In this document: positions 13,981 through 21,596 of the stretch, one piece after another | How positions within the stretch are numbered: the first letter of the stretch is position 1 | How the letters are laid out: each line of letters begins with the position of its first letter | NCBI GenBank assembly: GCA_903960845.1 | Contig: CAJCCF010000386.1 | Span: forward strand, 1-33,733 | Direction: 5' to 3' | DNA: 33,733 nt | From: an uncultured Verrucomicrobiota bacterium | GTDB lineage: Bacteria > Verrucomicrobiota > Verrucomicrobiia > Verrucomicrobiales > Verrucomicrobiaceae | Program-made: the position numbers and the translations under genes | The notes under the pieces: generated by a model | The model's database searches: none | What the model was told of the DNA's origin: nothing | Seen by the model: only the letters and a program-made list of their open reading frames with translations

Positions 13981-14721
13981 ATGTCACTCAGCCGCTTCCA
14001 TCTCCCAGCCGCGGCATGGCAGCCTGAAACACTGACACTCGTCGGTGACGAAGCCGCGCACTGCGCGCGCGTGCGGCGCCGGGAGATTGGTGACGGGATC
14101 GAAATCTTCGATGGCTGCGGTCGCGTGGCCACCGCCGAGATCACCGCGATCTCCAAGACCAGCGTCACGGCACGGGTCTGCTCACTGAAGCAGCACGAGC
14201 CGCGCCGGTATGAGATTCATCTGCTGCCGGCCATGATCAAAGCCGAGCCCTTTGAATGGATGCTGGAGAAAGCCGTTGAACTCGGTGCCGCCAGTGTCCA
14301 ACCCGTGATCACCACGCGCACCATCGTTCATTTAACCGGCGAGCATCTGGAGAAAAAAATGCTCAAGTGGCAGCGCCACATGATCGAGTCCGCCAAGCAA
14401 TGCCACACGCCCTGGCTGCCGCGTCTGGATAGGCCCCGCCCTTTGACGGAGGCCATCAGCCCTCTTCCCGGCGATGCCTTGAAAATCATCCCCGCGCTCA
14501 GCGAGCACACGCGCCGGCTCTATGAACTGCCGCTGACTCAGACAAAGTCCGTATTCATCCTCATCGGCCCTGAAGGTGATTTTACACCTGAAGAGGAGGC
14601 GCTGGCCCAACAACAAGGATTTCAGCCGATCACCCTCGGTCCGCTCATCCTGCGCGCTGAAACAGCCGCCATCGCCTCACTGGCCATGGTTTCCCACGAG
14701 CTCGCGCGGCAGGCTTCGTAG
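13981..14721 (+). CDS. rsmE: 16S rRNA (uracil-1498-N3)-methyltransferase RsmE
   Basis: A 246-residue SPOUT-class methyltransferase that modifies U1498 of 16S rRNA with SAM. The N-terminal PUA-like part has GDEAAHCARVRRREIGDGIEIFDG; the catalytic half shows LLPAMIKAEPFEWMLEKAVELGA, the QPVITTRT strand, KWQRHMIESAKQCHTPWLPRL, and the knot motifs FILIGPEGDFTPEE and LGPLILRAETAAIASLAM that bind SAM. Length is typical. It is on the same strand as nrnA-truB but separated by the repeat cluster, so it may have its own promoter. Confidence 0.96.
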   Translation: MSLSRFHLPAAAWQPETLTLVGDEAAHCARVRRREIGDGIEIFDGCGRVATAEITAISKTSVTARVCSLKQHEPRRYEIHLLPAMIKAEPFEWMLEKAVELGAASVQPVITTRTIVHLTGEHLEKKMLKWQRHMIESAKQCHTPWLPRLDRPRPLTEAISPLPGDALKIIPALSEHTRRLYELPLTQTKSVFILIGPEGDFTPEEEALAQQQGFQPITLGPLILRAETAAIASLAMVSHELARQAS

Positions 14722-14724
14722 CAT

Positions 14725-14738
14725 AGCCTTTCCAGGCT
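14725..14738 (+). terminator. Short hairpin after rsmE, possible weak terminator
   Basis: AGCCT-TTCC-AGGCT, a perfect 5-bp stem with a tetraloop, starts four bases after the rsmE stop codon and is followed by GTGTTCTTTCC rather than a real T-run. An outer GTAGC/GCTAC pair (14718-14722, 14753-14757) could enclose it. Weak evidence. Confidence 0.25.
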
Positions 14739-14769
14739 GTGTTCTTTCCGGGGCTACAGACCCGACAGC

Positions 14770-16134
14770 CTATGCCAAAATCGCGCGAGGCACCCGGCCA
14801 TGCACGTCGGTGAGCCGGTAATCACGGCCTGCGTAGCGATAGGTCAGGCGCTCATGATCCATGCCGAGCAGATGCAGAATGGAAGCGTGAACATCGTGCA
14901 CATGCATCTTGTCCACGGCTGCCTTAAAGCCGAAATCATCACTCTCACCATAAGCCGTCCCCCCCTTGGCGCCGCCGCCCGCGAAGAACATGCAGAATCC
15001 GTGCGGATTGTGATCGCGACCATTGCCATTCTCACTCACCGGCGTGCGGCCAAACTCGCCTCCCCAAACAATCAGTGTGTCATCAAGCAAGCCGCGCTGC
15101 TTCAAATCACCGATCAGCGCAGCAATAGGCCGGTCGATGTCCGCCGCCAGTTTGCGGGTCGACGCGTCATGGTTCGAGTGCGTGTCCCAGGGCTGACCGT
15201 TGCCATAATAAACCTGAACAAAGCGCACCCCGCGCTCCACCAGACGGCGGGCCATGAGGCAGCCATTGGAGAAATGGCTCTTGCCATACATCTCACGCAC
15301 ACGCTCCGGCTCCAGGTTCACATCAAAGGCATCCGTCGCCGCAGACTGCATTCTGAAAGCCGTTTCCATTGCCTGAATCCGGCCATTGAGCGCAACATCC
15401 GCACCCCCGCGCGCCGCGAGATGCTCGGCATTCAACTCCTGCATGAGATCGAGTTGCCTGCGCTGATCCATCTTGGCCACGCGCTCATTGTTAAGCCACG
15501 GAATCATCTGCTTCGGATCGAGATTCGAGTGGTTGATGTAAACGCCCTGATGCTGCGCAGGCAGAAACGCGCTGCTCCACAGAATCGAAAAGCGCACCGG
15601 CCTGCCGGGACAGAGCACGACATAGGAGGGCAGGTTGGCATTCTCATTACCAAGGCCGTAGCTCATCCATGAACCCATGCTCGGCACCCGCTCCGTCATG
15701 GTGCCATTGTTCATCAGGAGCAGCGCCGGACCGTGGTTTGGATTGTCCGTGTAGCAGGAGCGCAGCACGCACAGATCATCCGCATAACCCGCCAGATTTG
15801 GCAGAAGCTCGCTGATCTCCAGCCCGCTTTGACCGTGCCTGGCATACGCATAGGGAGATGCCAGCAAACCACCAGTGGGGCGCTCCGTCCGCAGATCCGC
15901 ACCAGCAGGTCGCTGCCCGTTGAACTTCGTCAGCATCGGCTTGGGATCCACCAGGTCCGGCCCGAAGGGTCCGCCATTCATGAACAGATGAATCACCCGT
16001 TTCGCCTTCGGCATGAAGTGGGTCGAGACACCGACTCCGGCGCCTTGCAGCGCCGAGGTCAAACCAAGCGCCCCCAGGCCGCCACCCATGCGGGTCAGCA
16101 GTTCACGACGGGACAATAAAGGCAGGGAAGACAT
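14770..16134 (-). CDS. DUF1501 family protein, Tat-exported
   Basis: A 454-residue protein of the DUF1501 family, whose fold is related to alkaline phosphatase/sulfatase-type hydrolases but whose reaction is unknown. The N-terminus LLSRRELLTRMGGGLGALGLTSAL is a twin-arginine signal. Conserved parts: KRVIHLFMNGGPFGPDLVDPKPML, QSGLEISELLPNLAGYADDLCVLRSCYTDNPNHGPALLLMNNGT, PSMGSWMSYGLGNENANLPSYVVL, LMARRLVERGVRFVQVYYG, WDTHSNHDAST, and DDTLIVWGGEFGRTPVSENGNGRDHNPHGF with the C-terminal LLHLLG-type HILHLLGMDHERLTYRYAGRDYRLTDVHG. The start at 16134 places the Tat motif correctly. DUF1501 genes usually pair with PSCyt2-PSD1 genes; here that partner is 2.6 kb away on the same strand. Confidence 0.93.
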   Translation of the reverse strand: MSSLPLLSRRELLTRMGGGLGALGLTSALQGAGVGVSTHFMPKAKRVIHLFMNGGPFGPDLVDPKPMLTKFNGQRPAGADLRTERPTGGLLASPYAYARHGQSGLEISELLPNLAGYADDLCVLRSCYTDNPNHGPALLLMNNGTMTERVPSMGSWMSYGLGNENANLPSYVVLCPGRPVRFSILWSSAFLPAQHQGVYINHSNLDPKQMIPWLNNERVAKMDQRRQLDLMQELNAEHLAARGGADVALNGRIQAMETAFRMQSAATDAFDVNLEPERVREMYGKSHFSNGCLMARRLVERGVRFVQVYYGNGQPWDTHSNHDASTRKLAADIDRPIAALIGDLKQRGLLDDTLIVWGGEFGRTPVSENGNGRDHNPHGFCMFFAGGGAKGGTAYGESDDFGFKAAVDKMHVHDVHASILHLLGMDHERLTYRYAGRDYRLTDVHGRVPRAILA

Positions 16135-16241
16135 CGTGGAAACAAACGGAGCCATACCGCTCCACCTTGCGCGCCCAAGGCAGCAAATGATCTCACTTAA
16201 GCTGAAGATTTGCGCCCTCAAACCTCGTTTCCTTTCCCGCC

Positions 16242-17474
16242 ATGCCACGCATCACCGCCATCGAGACCTGCATCCCTTCCAGCATCATGCCGAACCTTCT
16301 GCTCGTCCGCATTCACACGGACGACGGGATCATCGGTTGTGGTGAGACCTACTACACGCCGCATGCGATTGCCGCGCTGATCCATGACTGGATGGCTGAG
16401 CGCTTGCTCGGCGCGGATGCGCTCGCCATCGAGTCACACTGGCGGTTTCTCTATGAGCGCTGCACGCCCTTTGGCCATCCGGGAGCGGAACTGCGCGCCC
16501 TCTCGGCTTTGGATCTGGCCCTCTGGGACATCCTCGGCCAGGCCTGCGGCCAGCCTGTGTATCGCCTGCTCGGTGGCCCGGTGCGCGACAGCATCCCGAT
16601 TTACAACACCAGCGGCGGGCCCAGCTACGGTGCTGTCGCGGGAGCCGATGACAGCCCGCGTCATCCGGGCTGGCCGGGTTATGGCGACATCGGCCAGGCC
16701 GGCCCGCTTCAGGACAACTGGTCTTCTCATTTCGCCGCAGGTGATCTCGCTGAAGAACTGCTGGCCGAGGGCATCACGGCGATGAAGCTTTGGCCGTTTG
16801 ACCGTGCCGCGCACCGCAACGGCGGCCTGCACATCTCGTGGGCCGATGTCGAGGAAGCCATGAAACCGCTGCGTGAAATCCGCGACCGTGTCGGCATGAA
16901 GATGGACATCGCCATCGAGGGTCACGCCTTCTTCCACCTGCCTGCCGCGCTACGCATCGCCGAGGCGCTGCGCGAGATCAAACCGCTGTGGCTGGAGGAC
17001 GTGCTGCGCGTGGATAATGTCGCCACGCTGGCCGATTACCGTCAGCGCTCCGGCCTGCCCATCGCTGCCAGCGAGATGCTGCTTGGCCGCAAAGAGTATC
17101 TGCAAGTGCTGCAACAGCGCGCCTGCGACTACTGCATGGTCGATCCAACCTGGAACGGCGGCATCAGCGAGACTCGTCGGGTGATCGACATGGCCCAGGC
17201 ATTCAACATTCCTTCCACCATCCACGATTGCACCGGCCCGCTCACCCTCTTCTCCGGCCTGCACCTCGCCGCCTCATCGACAAATGTTGTCTTCCAGGAA
17301 AGCGTGCGCGCCCACATCCGCTCCTTCTACCACAAACTCGTCGACACCCTGCCCGTCGTTATTCAAGGCAAGGCGCAACTCCCAACCGGAACGGGACTCG
17401 GCACCCGCCTCAAAGACGAACTCTTCCAGCCCGGAGTGAACCAGCACCGAATGAGCCGTTCAGGATCTTGCTAG
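16242..17474 (+). CDS. Enolase-superfamily enzyme (mandelate racemase/muconate lactonising group; sugar-acid dehydratase-like)
   Basis: A 410-residue cytosolic enzyme with the capping domain (residues 1-120) and (beta/alpha)7beta barrel of the enolase superfamily. Mg2+ ligands are D222 (MDIAIEGH), E252 (WLEDVL) and E278 (ASEML). Acid/base candidates are K182 (MKLWPFD) and H328 (IHDCTGP), with D301 (VDPTW) as the expected dyad partner of H328. Having K-x-W rather than K-x-K on the sixth strand, together with the ALWDILGQACGQPVYRLLGG block, points to a dehydratase or racemase of hydroxy or sugar acids; the substrate cannot be read from sequence. It is divergent from the DUF1501 gene (107 bases between starts), suggesting shared control. 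Confidence 0.88.
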   Translation: MPRITAIETCIPSSIMPNLLLVRIHTDDGIIGCGETYYTPHAIAALIHDWMAERLLGADALAIESHWRFLYERCTPFGHPGAELRALSALDLALWDILGQACGQPVYRLLGGPVRDSIPIYNTSGGPSYGAVAGADDSPRHPGWPGYGDIGQAGPLQDNWSSHFAAGDLAEELLAEGITAMKLWPFDRAAHRNGGLHISWADVEEAMKPLREIRDRVGMKMDIAIEGHAFFHLPAALRIAEALREIKPLWLEDVLRVDNVATLADYRQRSGLPIAASEMLLGRKEYLQVLQQRACDYCMVDPTWNGGISETRRVIDMAQAFNIPSTIHDCTGPLTLFSGLHLAASSTNVVFQESVRAHIRSFYHKLVDTLPVVIQGKAQLPTGTGLGTRLKDELFQPGVNQHRMSRSGSC

Positions 17475-17510
17475 CGTCCAGCTTAGCCACAGACGACTTT
17501 TTCAGAGGCC

Positions 17511-17540
17511 CAACTCTTCCATTCATCATGGCAAGAGTTG
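17511..17540. other. 8-bp inverted repeat between convergent genes
   Basis: CAACTCTT (17511-17518) and AAGAGTTG (17533-17540) are perfect complements with a 14-nt loop, in the 127-base gap between the ends of the enolase-family gene and the coiled-coil gene. It lacks a T-run but could be a two-way transcription stop or an mRNA 3'-end hairpin. Confidence 0.4.
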
Positions 17541-17601
17541 AGGTCACCTCGCTTGATTCATGATGCCTCCAGCAGGTATCGCGAAGCCAGAAAACTCCGG
17601 A

Positions 17602-18600
17602 TCAATTCGAAACCGCTGATGCTTCAGCCGCTTTCCTCTGCTGCTCGGCCAGAAGTGCAGCCTTTTCAGCGGCGAGCCTGGCGACGGAGGCGGCCATGCG
17701 GGCCTTCTGCTTGGCTTCCTGTTCAGCCAGTTCCTGGGCACGCAAAGCCGCACGGCGCGCCTTGAGCTCTTCGGCGACCTGATTGGCCTTTTGGCGTTCA
17801 GCGTCCTGAATGGCTTTGGCTGCGGCGAGTGCGGCGGCATGCTTTTCCTTTTCGATCCGGGCAGCTTCCTTTTCAGCCAACTGCCTGGCCTTGAGTGCGG
17901 CAGCGGCGACTTTGATGGCTTCAAGTTCAATCAAGGCCTGAGCTTTGACGGCAGCAGCAGCCTCTTTGGCCGCTTCTTTTTCGGCGAGGATCTGTGCCCG
18001 GGCTTCAGCCGCGGCAATCTTCGCAGCTTCACGTTCGGCAAGTGCTTGAGCTTTGGCTGCAGCTTTTTCGGCATCCGCCTGTTCCCTGGCGATGCGGGCC
18101 GCCTCTTTGTCAGCCAGCGCCCTGGCCTTGGCTTCAGCGGCGGCCACTTTGGCAGCTTCGCGCTCAGCGATCTCTTGAGCTTTGGCTGCAGCTTTTTCGG
18201 CATCCGCCTGTTCCCTGGCGATGCGTGCCGCCTCTTTGTCGGCAAGGGCCTTGGCCCTGGCTTCGGCTGCAGCGGCCATCGCGGCTTCTTTTTCAGCCAG
18301 AGCCAGCGCCTTGGCTGCTTCCTTTTCAGCGGCGGCTTGTTCTCTGGCGAGAAGTGCGGCGGCTTTTGCAGCAAGGTCTGCGGCAATTTTGGCCTGAATG
18401 GCGGCGCTAAGCTGCGCGGCGCAATCGTGCAACTGCCGGCCGAGTTCAGCAGCGGTGGCATTCAATGCTGGAGCGGATTCAGCCAGCACATGGGGCTGTA
18501 TCTCGAGCCCTTGGAGTTTCTGAGCCGTGTCAGTGAGGAGGGCGAGAAATTTGGAATCGAGCTTGGTGGTCATTTCGGGTATCTGAAAAAGGGCGGGCAT
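17602..18600 (-). CDS. Ala/Lys/Glu-rich coiled-coil protein (TolA-like low complexity)
   Basis: A 332-residue protein with no signal peptide. Residues 1-75 form a short ordinary region (LDSKFLALLTDTAQKLQGLEIQPHVLAESAPALNATAAELGRQL begins it); from about 75 to the end it is one long helix of heptad-type Ala/Lys/Glu/Arg repeats such as LADKEAARIAREQADAEKAA. Two copies of a 43-residue block are nearly identical, matching a 129-bp DNA duplication. The composition resembles TolA linkers, but the TolA membrane anchor and C-terminal domain are missing. A second possible start is at 18573 (MTTKLDSK); neither has a clear ribosome-binding site. It lies between PSCyt2-PSD1 and the enolase-family gene; function unknown. 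Confidence 0.72.
   Translation of the reverse strand: MPALFQIPEMTTKLDSKFLALLTDTAQKLQGLEIQPHVLAESAPALNATAAELGRQLHDCAAQLSAAIQAKIAADLAAKAAALLAREQAAAEKEAAKALALAEKEAAMAAAAEARAKALADKEAARIAREQADAEKAAAKAQEIAEREAAKVAAAEAKARALADKEAARIAREQADAEKAAAKAQALAEREAAKIAAAEARAQILAEKEAAKEAAAAVKAQALIELEAIKVAAAALKARQLAEKEAARIEKEKHAAALAAAKAIQDAERQKANQVAEELKARRAALRAQELAEQEAKQKARMAASVARLAAEKAALLAEQQRKAAEASAVSN
18045..18302 (-). repeat. 129-bp tandem duplication inside the coiled-coil gene
   Basis: Copy 1 spans about 18045-18173 and copy 2 about 18174-18302; the first 50 bases are nearly identical (the CTTGAGCTTTGGCTGC start and the GATGCG-GCCGCC stretch recur exactly 129 bases apart) and later bases are similar. The length is a multiple of three, so the frame is kept. 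This is the signature of recent unequal crossing-over or replication slippage. Confidence 0.75.
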
Positions 18601-18721
18601 GAATGGTCACGGATGACCTTCTGTAAAGCACATCCGAGAGCGGACCGCGAGTATGGCACCATGTCCTGCACGGCCGATGTCCCGCCGCCCCGGGCTTGCC
18701 CTCTGCCTGCGCACTTAGGCA

Positions 18722-20785
18722 TCAGTCCACAAACAGCATCTCATTCCCGGCCAGCAGCGCCTGCGCATATTGGGACCAAACGGCGGCGTTCTTTTCGCGG
18801 CCACTGACAAAGGCGCGTTCCACAGCGATCTCGTGCTCACTCGGTTTGCGCTGGAAAAGGCGTGCGTAAACCTCCTCCACGCTGTGGCCCATGGCCCATT
18901 GAGCGAGCACGTCCGAATGTTGCTGGATGAAAGGCGAATTGAGCGCGAACAAGCCCTGGAGTGGCGTGATGGTCTCGGTGCGCCAGGGATTGTGGGCGCC
19001 GGGATCGGGTACGTCGTGGATGCGCAGCATCGGGTCCATGTCCTGACGATCTGAGGCACCGTAGAGGGAGCGGCGCAGGTTTTTAAGATCGCTGATCGGG
19101 GCGGCCGGGCCGCCCTGGCGCAGATCGATCTCACCGGTCGCGGTGAGAATGGCATCACGCCAGGATTCCCAATCGAGCCGGCGACGCACCATCCGGCTAT
19201 AAAGTTTGTTTTCGGGATCACGCCGCTCGGAATCAGGAGCAAGACTGCTCTGCTGCCAGGTGGCGGAATTGAGAATCTCACGGTGCAGCCATTTGAGAGA
19301 CCAGCCATGCTCGATGAATCGCGCCGCCAGATCATCGAGCAATTCAGGATGCGTGGGTGCTTCACCGAGATTGCCGAACTCGCTCGGAGTGTCCACCAGA
19401 CCGCGCCCAAAATGATGCTTCCACACCCGGTTCACGATGACACGGGATGTCAGTGGTGCGGCATCTTCGACGATGGCATGGGCCAGTTCCAGGCGACCGC
19501 TGCCCGTGGTGAATTTGCGCGGCCTCCCGGTCTTGGATGGAAAGGCTGACAGAAAACGCCGGGTCACGATCTCGCCCGTGTCATTGGGATTTCCACGTTT
19601 CTGCAGTTCCAGATCACGCGCGACACCCATTCTGAAATCAAGCTTGGTGCCCTTTTTGTTATCCGCATCCACCACATGCAGGGCTGCATCAACCACCGCA
19701 TTGGCCATTGGCATGTTGTAATGCGGCGTGCCGGTCTGGATGGCGGTAATCTTCGCCTCGATCGCACGGGTTTGATCGGCGAGATCTTTGGGTTTCTTTT
19801 TCTTCAACTCGGCGATCTGCTTCTGCAGGCCGGCCACCTCGGCGCGTGCCTTCTCCACCGGCTTCCAGACGGCATCGCTCATCATGGGCCGCTCCGACAT
19901 TTTCACCGAGGCGAACACGCCGGCGAGCGCGTAGTAATCGTGCGCGGTGATCGGGTCCGATTTGTGATCATGGCAGCGTGCGCAGGCAACCGTCAGGCCA
20001 AGAAAAGTGCGTCCGATGGCATCCACATGCTCTTCCCATTCATCAGCCACGGTGGTTCGGATGATGTCCGGCGGCAGCTGCAACTCCTTGAAGTAGGAGG
20101 GGCTGAGTCCAAGAAAACCCATCGACACAAGATCCTTCGGACCACACTCCGGCAGATAATCCGTGGCCAGCTGGCGGATGACGAATCGGTCATACGGCAG
20201 ATCCTCATTCAACGCCTGCACTACCCAGTCACGGTAAAGGTAGGCATACTTGGTGGAGTCCAGCCAATCGGGAGTGATGTCCGTGTAGCGCGCCAGATCG
20301 AGCCAATGCCGCGCCCAGCGCTCTCCGTAATGGGAAGAAGCAAGGGCATCTTCGACGGCACGAGACCAGCCGGAGGAAATGTTTCGTTTTTCAGAGGACG
20401 GATCACTGAACCCGAAGGCCTTAACACTCCGCTCCGCCGGAGGCAGCCCCGTGAGATCAAAGGCAAGGCGCCGAATCAACGTGCGACCATCCGCAGCAGG
20501 AGCCGGCTGCAGCCCTGCCGCCTCCATTTTGGCCAGGATGTAGTGATCAATCCGCGTTTTTGGCCAGGCCGTGTTTTTCACCGCTGGAGCCTCGCCGCGC
20601 TGAAGGGGCCTAAACGACCACGGCATAGGCCGGGGACCAACATCCTTGGCAGCAAGCAAGCCCAAGGCGGCTGCGAGAAATAGCAGCACATAAAAAGTCA
20701 GTAATCTGGAAGCTGGAAGAAACACGGTGATACATACAACCCGCAGCGCGCAGGCTTTCACAGGACTCACGCCATCCCGCACCAA
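18722..20785 (-). CDS. PSCyt2 (DUF1549) - PSD1 (DUF1553) protein
   Basis: A 687-residue exported protein. After a hydrophobic N-terminal segment (LLTFYVLLFLAAALGLLAA, residues 29-46) the PSCyt2 domain runs from about 75 to 300. It contains RTLIRRLAFDLTGLPP, SSHYGERWARHWLDLARYTD and a c-type heme-like C268-A-R-C-H272 motif in GLTVACARCHDHKSDPI. A short coiled coil (about 305-340) leads to the PSD1 domain (about 420-680: RVWKHHFGRGLVDTPSEFGNLGEAPTHPELLDDLAARF, SWRDAILTATGEIDL, ETITPLQGLFALNSPF). Most relatives carry a PSCyt1 heme domain at the N-terminus; it is missing here and encoded separately at 20862 on the other strand. The first codon is uncertain: TTG at 20785 or a GTG just after. Reaction unknown. 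Confidence 0.9.
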   Translation of the reverse strand: MVRDGVSPVKACALRVVCITVFLPASRLLTFYVLLFLAAALGLLAAKDVGPRPMPWSFRPLQRGEAPAVKNTAWPKTRIDHYILAKMEAAGLQPAPAADGRTLIRRLAFDLTGLPPAERSVKAFGFSDPSSEKRNISSGWSRAVEDALASSHYGERWARHWLDLARYTDITPDWLDSTKYAYLYRDWVVQALNEDLPYDRFVIRQLATDYLPECGPKDLVSMGFLGLSPSYFKELQLPPDIIRTTVADEWEEHVDAIGRTFLGLTVACARCHDHKSDPITAHDYYALAGVFASVKMSERPMMSDAVWKPVEKARAEVAGLQKQIAELKKKKPKDLADQTRAIEAKITAIQTGTPHYNMPMANAVVDAALHVVDADNKKGTKLDFRMGVARDLELQKRGNPNDTGEIVTRRFLSAFPSKTGRPRKFTTGSGRLELAHAIVEDAAPLTSRVIVNRVWKHHFGRGLVDTPSEFGNLGEAPTHPELLDDLAARFIEHGWSLKWLHREILNSATWQQSSLAPDSERRDPENKLYSRMVRRRLDWESWRDAILTATGEIDLRQGGPAAPISDLKNLRRSLYGASDRQDMDPMLRIHDVPDPGAHNPWRTETITPLQGLFALNSPFIQQHSDVLAQWAMGHSVEEVYARLFQRKPSEHEIAVERAFVSGREKNAAVWSQYAQALLAGNEMLFVD

Positions 20786-20861
20786 AACAGACGTTCATCT
20801 GCACAAGCGATGCGCAAGCATTCCCGTTTGCCAATCAAGGCAGGAGTGAGACGATGGGCGC

Positions 20862-21299
20862 ATGAACAAACGTCTTTGGTTCGGCGCATGGGTCGGGGTT
20901 GGAGCCTGCCTAGCCTTCTCCTGCTGCACATCATCAAACCACCAGGCAGAAACGGCAGATTCCGTGTTTGCCAAAGTGCAGACTGTGCTGGAAACCAACT
21001 GCGTGCACTGCCATGGCGACAATCGTCTTTCTTCCATGCCGTCGATTCATGATTCTCACGCGCTTGAGAAGCTGATCGGAACCGGTAAATGGATCACGCC
21101 AGGCAAGCCGGACCTGAGCCGCTTTTATCAGGTCGTGATTTTCCCCGATGAAATCCCGGGAGCGATGCCGCCGACAGGGCACGCGGTCCGTCCGTCAGAT
21201 GCGAAGATCCTGCGTGAATGGATCGCCACCGGAGCCAAGGTGCCGGCGGGCAGAGTCATCAAGTTCACGCCGCGCGGCACGCCGCCGAGGTCGGTCTGA
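20862..21299 (+). CDS. PSCyt1-type (planctomycete cytochrome c) lipoprotein, stand-alone
   Basis: A 145-residue exported protein with one c-type heme site C47-V-H-C50-H51 and a likely axial Met in GAMPPTG, the pattern of the PSCyt1 domain (VQTVLETNCVHCHGDNRLSSMPSIHD, then GKWITPGKPDLSRFYQVV and DAKILREWIATGAKVP). The N-terminus is hydrophobic with cysteines (VGAC, FSCC), so it is probably a lipoprotein, though the exact lipidated Cys is unclear. In most genomes PSCyt1 is the first domain of a PSCyt1-PSCyt2-PSD1 protein. Here it is a separate gene, divergent from PSCyt2-PSD1 (76 bases between starts), so the two products probably form one electron-transfer unit. Confidence 0.9.
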   Translation: MNKRLWFGAWVGVGACLAFSCCTSSNHQAETADSVFAKVQTVLETNCVHCHGDNRLSSMPSIHDSHALEKLIGTGKWITPGKPDLSRFYQVVIFPDEIPGAMPPTGHAVRPSDAKILREWIATGAKVPAGRVIKFTPRGTPPRSV

Positions 21300-21301
21300 A
21301 A

Positions 21302-21550
21302 TCACGGTTTCGACTGCACCCGGACACGCGACTCGCCTTGAGACGGAACATCGCTTGAGGAGGGAGCTTTGAGAAGGGCGACGACATAAGTGGACAGAAC
21401 ATAGATCAACGCTGCACCCACGGCGCCAGCAACAGCGATCAGCCGACGCTGCCCTGTATTCTCAGCAGAAATCATCGTGTAAATGCGCAGGCAGATCAGC
21501 GCCCACAGCACCGTGAGTACCGGCGTGACAAAGGCAAGGTAAGTATCCAT
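21302..21550 (-). CDS. Small two-TM membrane protein
   Basis: An 82-residue protein with two hydrophobic helices, about residues 5-25 (LAFVTPVLTVLWALICLRIYT) and 35-60 (RLIAVAGAVGAALIYVLSTYVV), and a short polar, Ser/Arg-rich tail. No family recognised. It ends two bases from the stop of the convergent cytochrome gene and follows the 470-aa secreted protein gene by 46 bases, so it may be the last gene of the ECF-sigma operon. The hydrophobic pattern and ATG make it a credible gene, but small size leaves doubt. Confidence 0.6.
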   Translation of the reverse strand: MDTYLAFVTPVLTVLWALICLRIYTMISAENTGQRRLIAVAGAVGAALIYVLSTYVVALLKAPSSSDVPSQGESRVRVQSKP

Positions 21551-21596
21551 GCCGCGAGGCTAAACCCTGATGGGCAGGTGGCAAGTCGGCAGGCGG

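Noticed and set aside
17791..18807. 338-codon Gly/Phe-rich frame opposite the coiled-coil gene
   Set aside because: Its GF-rich composition is exactly the reverse complement of Ala/Lys/Glu codons, and it would run into the PSCyt2-PSD1 gene end.
19676..20683. 335-codon frame opposite the PSCyt2-PSD1 gene
   Set aside because: Antisense of a conserved two-domain protein; no domain of its own.
18722..20785. Interpretation of the PSCyt2-PSD1 gene as truncated because PSCyt1 is missing
   Set aside because: It has its own hydrophobic export segment and complete downstream domains, and an intact PSCyt1 gene lies divergently next to it, so a split arrangement fits better than decay.
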